Source: Planctomycetota bacterium (GTDB lineage Bacteria; Planctomycetota; Planctomycetia; Gemmatales; Gemmataceae). Taken from it: a stretch of 45,160 nt of DNA. Location of the stretch: the NCBI GenBank assembly GCA_021324515.1, contig JAJPIY010000081.1, forward strand, positions 1 to 45,160. Reading direction: 5' to 3'. The translations under genes and the position numbers were made by a program. Below the pieces are notes generated by a model that ran no database searches, was not told where the DNA came from, and saw only the letters and a list, made by a program, of their open reading frames with translations. Shown here one piece after another: positions 26,387 through 34,877 of the stretch (position 1 is the first letter of the stretch; each line of letters begins with the position of its first letter).

Positions 26387-27904
26387 TCACTGTTTCCAAA
26401 TATAATACACTGGTAGGCCCAGTAAGACGATGACCATGCCGGGCCAGGTCGTCATTGGTCGATATACTACCAGGACTGCGACAATACTAATCGCGCCGAT
26501 GAGATACAGTGCCGGTACTATAGGATAGCCGAACGCCCGATAGGGGCGTTGGGCGTTGGGGCGTTTGATACGCAAGCGATAAACGCCAGCGATGGTCAGG
26601 ACGTAGAACAACAGCGCCGCCGAGATGATGTAATCGAGCAGGTCGGAGTATAGGTTGCCGTAGGTCTTTTCGTGGACATTATAGGTCCGCGGCAGTACGA
26701 GTAAGACAGCCCATCCCCCTTGCACGATCAGCCCCCAGGCAGGCACGCGGGCAGCATTGAGGCGCCCAGCGCGGGCGAAGAACAAGCCATCGCGGGCCAT
26801 CGCATAATAGGCCCGCGCTCCGGCCAAGATCAAGCCATTATTGCAGCCGAACGTTGAGATCATGATGGCGGCGGCCATCAACGGCACCCCGAAGCGAGGG
26901 AATATCCGCGCCAGCATGACCGTGGCCACGCGGTTGTTTTCCGCTTGCTGAATGTCCTCAAACGGCAGCGTCACCAGGTAGGCGAGGTTCGCCAGCAAGT
27001 ACAGCAGAAGGACCGAGGACGTGCCCAGGGCCAGCGCCAACGGCAGGTTGCGGCGCGGCTGGCGAACCTCGCCGGCGATGAAGGTCACATTGTTCCAGGC
27101 GTCTGAAGAAAACAGCGAACCTGTCTGCGACTCGCACAAAGCCACGAACAAACCAAAAGCGGTCGCCGCCGTCAACCCGCCGCCCAGGTCGGTCAGCTTG
27201 CCGCGCGGCGTCCACAGGTCGCCGAAGTTCGCACTTACCGCCTCGGCATTCCAGCCGAGTATCAGGCCCACGCCAATCAGGCCCAGCAGCGCTCCGGTCT
27301 TGGCCACGGTGAACAGGTTTTGCACAAGTTTGCCATAACGCAGTCCGCAAACGTTCGTTGCCGTCAAGAAAAGGATCATCAGCATGCCGACCAACTGCGC
27401 CGTGGACAGTGATAAGGCGTAGCCGGGGGTCAGGTGCCACGGACCTAGAAGATACTTTTCCTCCGAGATAATCGGCCACAAGGTGCCGGCGAAGCGGGCG
27501 AAGGCCACGGCCACCGCTGCAATGAAGCCCGTTTGGATGACGAGGAACAGCGTCCACCCATAGAGAAACCCCAGAAGCGGCGAAAACGCCTCGCGCAGAT
27601 AGAGGTATTGGCCACCGGCCTGCGGCATCATAGCGGCCAATTCGCCATAGGACAAAGCAGCGCTAACGGTCAGGACGCCGGTAATCAGCCAGGCGACGAG
27701 CAACCAACCGGGGCTGCCCAACTGTCCAGCCATTGTCGCCGGCACAATAAAAATGCCCGAACCGATCATCGAGCCTACTACGACCATCGTGGCATCAAAG
27801 AGGCCCAGGCCGCGATGAAATTCCGTATCCAGACCAGCGTTTCCTGCTGTGCTTTCGTCCGCAGGGGGGATGGGCGTCTCGCTGGTCGATGCTCCGTTGT
27901 GCAT
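26387..27904 (-). CDS. APC-superfamily amino acid permease
   Basis: LGLFDATMVVVGSMIGSGIFIVPA start, multiple TM helices, WNNVTFIAGEVRQPRRNLPLAL. Confidence 0.9.
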   Translation of the reverse strand: MHNGASTSETPIPPADESTAGNAGLDTEFHRGLGLFDATMVVVGSMIGSGIFIVPATMAGQLGSPGWLLVAWLITGVLTVSAALSYGELAAMMPQAGGQYLYLREAFSPLLGFLYGWTLFLVIQTGFIAAVAVAFARFAGTLWPIISEEKYLLGPWHLTPGYALSLSTAQLVGMLMILFLTATNVCGLRYGKLVQNLFTVAKTGALLGLIGVGLILGWNAEAVSANFGDLWTPRGKLTDLGGGLTAATAFGLFVALCESQTGSLFSSDAWNNVTFIAGEVRQPRRNLPLALALGTSSVLLLYLLANLAYLVTLPFEDIQQAENNRVATVMLARIFPRFGVPLMAAAIMISTFGCNNGLILAGARAYYAMARDGLFFARAGRLNAARVPAWGLIVQGGWAVLLVLPRTYNVHEKTYGNLYSDLLDYIISAALLFYVLTIAGVYRLRIKRPNAQRPYRAFGYPIVPALYLIGAISIVAVLVVYRPMTTWPGMVIVLLGLPVYYIWKQ

Positions 27905-27911
27905 GTTTGCC

Positions 27912-29201
27912 TCACTCCGGCAATGGTTGGCCGCGCGTCTCCGGGGCGAACCAGATGACGACCAGACCGGCGAGATAAATCAAGCTAATAACGGCCCCGG
28001 CTTGGGCATATTTACCTGGAGAGACATTGTAGAGCAAATGACTCATGACGAGCGCACCGCCCGCCGCGATAATGCGGCCGAAGTTGTAGCCAAAGCCCTG
28101 GCCGGTGGCCCGTACGCGCGTGGGGAACAACTCCGGCAAATACAGCGGCAGCCAACCATAGAACGAAGCTGTGAAGAACCCGGTCAAGCCGATCACCAGT
28201 AACAAGCCCCCATCCAGGTTCGCTTCCTGGTCCGAGGGCAAGTACCAACGAAACAGATAGGCACAGATCAGAAGCGAGCCGAGACTAAGGCCAAAGTAAG
28301 TGCGGCGGCGGCCGAAGGTGTGAGCGAGCAGCGCCCCGCTCATGGCCCCGAAGCAAGCGCCGAGGGCCGAACTGGCCTGGGCATACAGGCTCCATTCCTG
28401 CTGTCCGCTCACCGCCTTGATCCACAAGGGGATCATCGAGGCGACGGCCCCCCAGGTGGCGATCAAGGGGATGCCGCTCAGCGTGGCCGCCAGGAGGCTG
28501 CGCCAGCGCAGGGCCGGCGTGAAAATGGCGGCCATTCCCGGCCGCGGCCCCGTTTGAATAGCGTGTTGCCATTTTGCGGATTCTGGTACGAAGACACGCA
28601 AGAAAAAGGTCAGCAGGGCGGGAAAGGCGCAGACGCCGAATACCCAGCGCCAGCCGCCGGCTCCCACCGGCACCAGGCGGTCCACAAGCCAAACCGTGGG
28701 CACCGTCAGCAGGAAACCGATGTTGGCCGCAGCACCGATCAGTCCCGCCAAGAGCGGCCGCAGCGTCTGCGGCCAACTTTCCATGACCAGGGCGACACCC
28801 AGCGACCATTCGCCGCCCATGCCCAACGACGCCAAAAAACGCAAGGCCGCCAACTGCCAGGCGTTCTGCGCCAGACCACACAGGGCCGTAAAACAAGCGT
28901 AGCTGAGCACGCACAGCACCATAGCGCGGACGCGGCCCAGCCAATCGCCCAACCAGCCGAATAGCCAGCCGCCCATCGCAGCACCGACCAGAAAACTCGC
29001 CGCCAGGCCGGCGTTCCAGGCACCGATCGTCCCTTCGCCCTGTCCTCCGGTCTGCTGTACCTGAAGGACCTCGCTCAGGGCCGGATGGCCGACCACGCCC
29101 AGCACGCCTTGCTCGAAACCATCGAACATCCAGCCCAACAGCGCCGCCGCCAAGGCCATCCATTGTCCGCGATGGATCTGCCGCAGTTCTGCACCGCCCA
29201 T
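27912..29201 (-). CDS. Major facilitator superfamily transporter (organic-acid/sugar-acid type)
   Basis: About 12 TM; GWMFDGFEQGVLGVV, GWLFGWLGDWLGRVRAMVL, LGMGGEWSLGVALVMESWP, LPELFPTRVRATGQGFGYNFGRI. Confidence 0.9.
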   Translation of the reverse strand: MGGAELRQIHRGQWMALAAALLGWMFDGFEQGVLGVVGHPALSEVLQVQQTGGQGEGTIGAWNAGLAASFLVGAAMGGWLFGWLGDWLGRVRAMVLCVLSYACFTALCGLAQNAWQLAALRFLASLGMGGEWSLGVALVMESWPQTLRPLLAGLIGAAANIGFLLTVPTVWLVDRLVPVGAGGWRWVFGVCAFPALLTFFLRVFVPESAKWQHAIQTGPRPGMAAIFTPALRWRSLLAATLSGIPLIATWGAVASMIPLWIKAVSGQQEWSLYAQASSALGACFGAMSGALLAHTFGRRRTYFGLSLGSLLICAYLFRWYLPSDQEANLDGGLLLVIGLTGFFTASFYGWLPLYLPELFPTRVRATGQGFGYNFGRIIAAGGALVMSHLLYNVSPGKYAQAGAVISLIYLAGLVVIWFAPETRGQPLPE

Positions 29202-29362
29202 ATCCGCGCCGCCTTTCTAACTGTCTCCTGTGGGGAACCTTACGAAAACCAGCATAGCGGTTACTGCGGCAGCGTCCAGGAAATCCCTGGAAATAGCCCT
29301 CGCCGTGCTCTAGGATGTTAGTAATCCTACCGTGATCTCGCCTCCTACCAGGACGCCTTGCT

Positions 29363-32300
29363 ATGAACAACCTTCGCTGTGTTTTCTTCCTGACCATGCT
29401 GACGACGGCCCTATGGTCCCCCGCGCTCCCTGCTCAGGGCTTCACGCCCGAAGAAGCCCTCCGGCGCATGAAAGTTGCCGACGGTTTCGAGGTCAAGCTC
29501 GTCGCCAGTGAACCGGCCATCCGCCAGCCGTTGACGATGACTTTCGACGAGCGTGGCCGCTTGTGGGTGCTTCAGTATCTTCAATATCCCCATCCCGCCG
29601 GATTGAAGCCAGTCAAGGTAGATGAATTTCTGCGTACCGTTTATGATCGTGTGCCGGAGCCGCCGCCAAAGGGGCCGCGCGGGGCGGATCGTATCACCAT
29701 CCTCGAAGATCCCGACGAAAACGGCCGCTATCGCAAAGCCAAGGATTTCGTGACCGGCCTGAACCTCGCCTCCGGTTTGTGCCTGGGCGACGGCGGTGTT
29801 TACGTATTGCAGGTTCCTTATCTACTCTTTTACCCCGACCGCAACGGGGATGATGTGCCGGATGGCCCGCCGGAAGTGCTGTTGAATGGTTTCGGCATGG
29901 AGGACGCCCATGCGGTGGCTAACTCATTGCAATGGGGGCCAGACGGCTGGCTCTATGGCGCCCAGGGCAGTACCGTGACGGCCAAGATCCGCGGCCTCGA
30001 ATTCCAGCAGGGCATCTGGCGCTATCATCCGCGGACCAAACGCTTCGAACTGTTCGCTGAGGGCGGCGGCAACACCTGGGGACTCGATTTCGACGAACAG
30101 GGCCAGATCATCGCCGGCACCAACTGGGGCGGCTTCGCCATGCTGCACCAAGTGCAAGGCGGCTATTACGTCAAGGGCTTCAGCAAGCATGGTCCGTTGC
30201 ACAATCCACATACTTACGGGTACTTCCAGCACATGCCCTGCCAGCATTTCAAAGGGGGGCACGTCACCTGCGGCGGCATCATCTATCAGGGCGGTGCTTA
30301 CCCCGAGGCGTTCCGTAACGTGTACATCGCGGGAAACCTCCTTTCCAACGCTCTTTACTGGTATACTCTCGAACGCAAGGGGTCGAGCTTTACGAGCCGT
30401 TTCGGCGGCGATTTCCTGGTGGCCAACGATACCTGGTTTCGTCCGATCGATTGCCTGGTCGGCCCGGACGGCGCCGTTTATGTCGCCGACTGGTATGACA
30501 AGCGCGCCAATCACGTCGATCCTGTCGATAATTGGGACCGCACCAATGGCCGAATTTACAAGATCGTGGCCAAGAGCCAACGGGGTGGCGTGAGCGCCCC
30601 GAAAAGCCAAACTCGGGGTGATCACGCTATCTCGCTTGCCAAGCTATCGAGCAAGGAATTGATCGCACTGCTCGACCATCCCAACAATTGGCAGCGGCGC
30701 GAGGCCCGGCGCCTCCTGGGCGAGCGGCGCGATGCTTCGGTGTGGCCGGTGCTCCGAAAGTCCGTACTCGCGCATGATGGCCAGCTAGCGTTGGAATCGC
30801 TGTGGGCACTGTACGTAAGCGGCGGATTCGATGAGGCATTCGCGCAGCAGTTGTTCGATCACACCAATGAGCACGTCCGAGCCTGGAGCGTGCGTTTGCT
30901 TGGGGATGCGAAGCAAGTGTCCGTCCCCACGCGCGAACGACTGGTCGCCCTGGCGCGGCGGGAAACAAGTCCGGTGGTGCGCAGCCAACTCGCCTGTTCG
31001 AGCAAGCGTCTGCCGGCCGCCGATGGTTTGCCAATCGTCCGGGAGCTGTTGCGGCACTCCGAAGATGTAGACGATCCGTATATTCCGCTATTGCTCTGGT
31101 GGGCCGTCGAAGACAAGGCCGTTGCTCACCGCGATCAAGTGCTCGCCCTTCTCGACGCACCGGACGCTTGGCGGCTGCCGTTGGTGAAACGTTTCTTGCT
31201 CGAACGTTTGGCTCGTCGCTATCTGGCCGAAGGCGGCAAGACTGACCTGGAAACGTGTGCTTATCTTTTGGAGCAGGCGCCCGGACCCGAAGAGCGCGAG
31301 CTACTGCTGAGCGGCATGGACAAGGCGCTGGAAGGCCGGCTGCTGACCGAGGCACCGCCGGTTTTCTCCAAGACCATCGTGGGCCTATGGCGGCGTTCGC
31401 CGGATTCTCCTGTCTTGCTCCGCTTAGCTGTGCGCCTGGGGGAGGCAGAAGCCCATTCTCATCTGCTCAAGCGAATTGCGGACGCCAGAGTCTCGGAAAA
31501 AGAGCGAATACTGCTTGTCGAATTGCTCGACCAGGTCGGTAAGGCCGAGAATGTGCCGCTATTGCTTGATCTGCTCGCTACAGCGAAAACCGACGCCCTG
31601 CGCGGGGCTGTTTTGTCGGCATTACAGTCGTTCCCGGATGCGCGCATCGCTGAGCGCGTGTTGGCGCTCTATCCACGTTTATCGCCGGCCTTGCGCACGC
31701 GCGCGCAAGGATTACTCGCCAGTCGGCCGACCTCGGCGCTTGCTCTGCTACAGGCCGTGGACACGGGGCGGATCGCGCCGCGCGATGTCCCCTTGGACCG
31801 ACTCCAGCGTCTGACGACGTACAAGGACGAGCGCCTTGCCAAACTCATCGCCAAGCACTGGGGCACGGTTGCACCGGCGACGGCAGGCGAGAAAATCTCG
31901 CGCATCCGCAGCATTAACCTGATTCTGTCGCGCGGCGGCAAAGGCGACCCGGCCAACGGCCGATTGCTTTTTCAAAAGAACTGCGCCGTTTGTCATACTC
32001 TGTTCGGCGAAGGCAACAAGGTCGGTCCCGACCTGACTAGCGCCGATCGCAAAAACCGCGCGTATCTCATCACGCAAATCGTCGACCCCAGCGCCGTCAT
32101 CCGCGCCGAATATCAGGCGTTCCACATTGAAACGAAGGACGGTCGTTCGCTGTTTGGTCTGATCGTGGAAAATACGCCAGGGGCCGTGACGCTGGTGGAT
32201 AGCAAGAACGAGCGCACCCTCATACCCCGCAGCAAGATCGAGCAGATGGCACCGGCGTCCGTATCGCTGATGCCGGAGAAGATCCTCGATCCCTTGACCG

Positions 32301-32389
32301 ATGAGGAGTTGTGCGATCTGTTTAGTTATCTGCAAAGCGATGGGCCAGAGTCGTCGAAGGCAGATGCTGCCATAAAAAGAAGGCGGTAA
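29363..32389 (+). CDS. PVC-type heme-binding (CxxCH) dehydrogenase-like protein with HEAT-like repeats and C-terminal cytochrome c domain
   Basis: Signal peptide; GFEVKLVASEPAIRQPLTMTFDERGRLWVLQ, NSLQWGPDGWLYGAQGS, IDCLVGPDGAVYVADWYDKR; helical repeats; CAVCHTLFGEGNKVGPDLTSADRKN. Confidence 0.92.
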   Translation: MNNLRCVFFLTMLTTALWSPALPAQGFTPEEALRRMKVADGFEVKLVASEPAIRQPLTMTFDERGRLWVLQYLQYPHPAGLKPVKVDEFLRTVYDRVPEPPPKGPRGADRITILEDPDENGRYRKAKDFVTGLNLASGLCLGDGGVYVLQVPYLLFYPDRNGDDVPDGPPEVLLNGFGMEDAHAVANSLQWGPDGWLYGAQGSTVTAKIRGLEFQQGIWRYHPRTKRFELFAEGGGNTWGLDFDEQGQIIAGTNWGGFAMLHQVQGGYYVKGFSKHGPLHNPHTYGYFQHMPCQHFKGGHVTCGGIIYQGGAYPEAFRNVYIAGNLLSNALYWYTLERKGSSFTSRFGGDFLVANDTWFRPIDCLVGPDGAVYVADWYDKRANHVDPVDNWDRTNGRIYKIVAKSQRGGVSAPKSQTRGDHAISLAKLSSKELIALLDHPNNWQRREARRLLGERRDASVWPVLRKSVLAHDGQLALESLWALYVSGGFDEAFAQQLFDHTNEHVRAWSVRLLGDAKQVSVPTRERLVALARRETSPVVRSQLACSSKRLPAADGLPIVRELLRHSEDVDDPYIPLLLWWAVEDKAVAHRDQVLALLDAPDAWRLPLVKRFLLERLARRYLAEGGKTDLETCAYLLEQAPGPEERELLLSGMDKALEGRLLTEAPPVFSKTIVGLWRRSPDSPVLLRLAVRLGEAEAHSHLLKRIADARVSEKERILLVELLDQVGKAENVPLLLDLLATAKTDALRGAVLSALQSFPDARIAERVLALYPRLSPALRTRAQGLLASRPTSALALLQAVDTGRIAPRDVPLDRLQRLTTYKDERLAKLIAKHWGTVAPATAGEKISRIRSINLILSRGGKGDPANGRLLFQKNCAVCHTLFGEGNKVGPDLTSADRKNRAYLITQIVDPSAVIRAEYQAFHIETKDGRSLFGLIVENTPGAVTLVDSKNERTLIPRSKIEQMAPASVSLMPEKILDPLTDEELCDLFSYLQSDGPESSKADAAIKRRR

Positions 32390-32585
32390 GTGAGCAAAGA
32401 GCGAATCGTGGCCCTATTTGCTCCAGTATCTGTACCGGCACGCCAGTCTGGACGTTGGTACAGTCGGTCGGCTTCATCCAAGCTGCGGAGGGACGCCGAA
32501 GAAGAAAGAGTCCTCGCCGCCGAGCGTCAGCATGCCCCAGGCAGACAAGGAGTGCTAACCCCCCACCCTAACCCTCCCCCACAGG

Positions 32586-32614
32586 GGGGGAGGGAAAAGT
32601 CCGCCAGTCCTAAG
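32586..32614. repeat. Dispersed repeat copy 1
   Basis: GGGGGAGGGAAAAGTCCGCCAGTCCTAAG; 28/29 identical to 42963-42991; preceded by CCACCCTAACCCTCCCCC. Confidence 0.9.
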
Positions 32615-32700
32615 GGGGTAGCACCAAGTCCGCCTTGGCGCTATCCCCCTTCTTGACATACCTCCTTTGGCCGACGCTCCGGGAGATAAAAGACGGCTCG

Positions 32701-34203
32701 CTAATCGCGTGACGACTTGAGCAACACATAGTTTGTGCCCCCTTGGGGCGTCTCGATTTGCAACAGTACACCCTTGTCCAACGAGGCAGCCTCGATGGCG
32801 TCGCGTAGCCCTTTTGCAGACGCGATCGGTTTCTTGTCCACTTTGGTAATGAGCATACCCCGGCGTAAACCCGCATCGTCGGCGGGGCTGCCCTGCTTGA
32901 CGGCAGCGATGACGGCCCCCTTGGCCTGTTCACTGTAGCCTAGGCTGTCGGCCACGTCCGCTGTCAGATCGACTGCCTCGATGCCAATCTTGTCGATGAC
33001 GACGCCGTCCGACTCGCGTTCCATGCGGCGGGGCAACGGTACGCGCGTGGTGCCGTACTTGCCGGGCTGTTCCTCGATCGTCACCTGGAACGTTTTGGCT
33101 TGCCCATCGCGCAGGACTTGCACGGCGATGGTCTTGCCAACCGGCAGACGCGCGACGATCATCTGCAATTCACGGCCGTTGGCGATGGGTTTATTGTCCA
33201 GCGCCGTGATAACATCGCCATCTTTCAATCCGGCCTTGGCGCCCGGCGTGTCCTCGAAGACGCGCGTGATTAGCACGCCATGTTCACCTTGCCGAAGTCC
33301 CAGGCGGGCGGCAATGTCCGGTTCGGTGATGTCCTTGACTTGCACGCCGAGATAGCCGCGCCGTACCACGCCTTCTTTGAGCAATTGCGGCATGATGGTC
33401 TTGGCGATGTTGCTGGAAATGGCCAGGCCCACGCCCTGCCAGCCACCGCTACGGCTCTTGATGGCCGCATTGATGCCAATGACTTTACCGTCCAGGCTCA
33501 CCAGGGGCCCGCCGCTGTTGCCAGGATTGATGGCGGCATCGGTCTGCAAGAAGTCTTCATACATATTCAGCTGCAAACTCCGGCCCTTGGCGCTGATGAT
33601 GCCGTGCGTCACGGTCCCTGTCAGCCCAAAGGGCGCCCCAATGGCCAGCACCCGATCGCCAATCTGCATGGCGTCGCTGTCGCCTAACTCCAGAAAAGGC
33701 AGGGCGCCTGGCGCCTCAATGCGGACGATGGCCAGGTCCGTCTTGGGATCGGTCTTCACGTCCTTGGAGGTAAATTTGCGCCCGTCACTTAATTGCACCG
33801 TAACTTGACTGGCCCCATCGACAACGTGGAAATTGGTCAAGATGACCCCCTGGGGATCGACGAGGAAACCGGAACCAAAGCCGCCGCGCGGCATGGGTGA
33901 ATCGTCGTCATCGCCGAATTCAAATTCAAAGGGGAAATCGAAGAAGCGGCGGAATTCCTCCGGCAGGCCCTCCATCGGCATCGGCACCCGGCGACGGCCT
34001 TTGCGGGCCGGGGCCGGCTGGGCCTTCGAGTCAATGCTGACCACGGCCGGTAACACCTTCTTGACCACATCTCGGTAAGACGTTAGCTCTTTCGGGATGC
34101 CCGGGACGGCCTGGTCCTGGCCTTTCAGCAATGGCCCTGCGAGGAACGTGCCGACTATCCCGCCCAGCACCAGGCAACAGACGATCAAGGAACAGCGCTT
34201 CAT
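32701..34203 (-). CDS. HtrA/DegP-like trypsin-type serine protease with two PDZ domains
   Basis: Signal/TM N-terminus; catalytic TNFHVVDGA, DLAIVRIE, NPGNSGGPLVSLDG; PDZ motifs GAKAGLKDGDVITALDNKPI and DDAGLRRGMLITKVDKKPI. Confidence 0.95.
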   Translation of the reverse strand: MKRCSLIVCCLVLGGIVGTFLAGPLLKGQDQAVPGIPKELTSYRDVVKKVLPAVVSIDSKAQPAPARKGRRRVPMPMEGLPEEFRRFFDFPFEFEFGDDDDSPMPRGGFGSGFLVDPQGVILTNFHVVDGASQVTVQLSDGRKFTSKDVKTDPKTDLAIVRIEAPGALPFLELGDSDAMQIGDRVLAIGAPFGLTGTVTHGIISAKGRSLQLNMYEDFLQTDAAINPGNSGGPLVSLDGKVIGINAAIKSRSGGWQGVGLAISSNIAKTIMPQLLKEGVVRRGYLGVQVKDITEPDIAARLGLRQGEHGVLITRVFEDTPGAKAGLKDGDVITALDNKPIANGRELQMIVARLPVGKTIAVQVLRDGQAKTFQVTIEEQPGKYGTTRVPLPRRMERESDGVVIDKIGIEAVDLTADVADSLGYSEQAKGAVIAAVKQGSPADDAGLRRGMLITKVDKKPIASAKGLRDAIEAASLDKGVLLQIETPQGGTNYVLLKSSRD

Positions 34204-34577
34204 GATCGACCTCCTCTCAACCTCCAGCGAGCGGAGTTGCGTCAGCGCCCCAAGCAGCTAGCCCTTGAATAGCGCGCACGCAACTCCACGCGCCGCCCAT
34301 CACGATCTCTCTAGCAATCATGCCCACAGGGCCGCAAGCTCGTCAAGAGGACTGCGCGTTGTCCCAAGGAGTAATCAGGGTCGTCCTACTGCTGCGCGGT
34401 ACCCCAAAACCATGGAAATGGCCGCTGGCTGAACAGACCAAAACTGGGTCTGCTTCTTCATCGTCAAAACGCCCTAACTGTGCAAACTGTGCAAGATGAA
34501 TCTGATTCAGGAAGGGTGCCCCTGGACCTTGGCGAACGGGGTTGCACCCGGGGGCGAGCGGGGGTGCGTTATACATA

Positions 34578-34679
34578 GGCGAGCGGGGGGTGTGAACCCC
34601 CCGGTTGTGCTACCGGGGGGTTCTTGGTTCGACCGGGGGGTTCTTGGTTCGACCGGGGGGGTCACACCCCCCGCTCGCC
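34578..34679. repeat. GC-rich inverted repeat (27-nt arms, one mismatch) enclosing 20-bp tandem repeats
   Basis: GGCGAGCGGGGGGTGTGAACCCCCCGG (34578-34604) / CCGGGGGGGTCACACCCCCCGCTCGCC (34653-34679); ACCGGGGGGTTCTTGGTTCG twice (34612-34651) plus partial third. Confidence 0.9.
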
Positions 34680-34877
34680 TTGGTTCGGGGGCGAGCAGCG
34701 ACATTATGCCCACGAAAGGTCGGCAAGCCGGGCGATCACGGCGGAATGGACCTCTCTGATCTTCACGTATTATTTACTAGACGTTCCGGAAGCGGCATGG
34801 ACAATAAGGTATGGGCTTCAAATGCCCGCCCCCTGCAAATGGATTTCTCTTTTCTCTTTACTGTGAGGAGCTTCCAC

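Noticed and set aside
29311-29329. Small TAGGAT/ATCCTA hairpin in the MFS/heme-dehydrogenase divergent region
   Set aside because: 6-bp stem with no supporting context.
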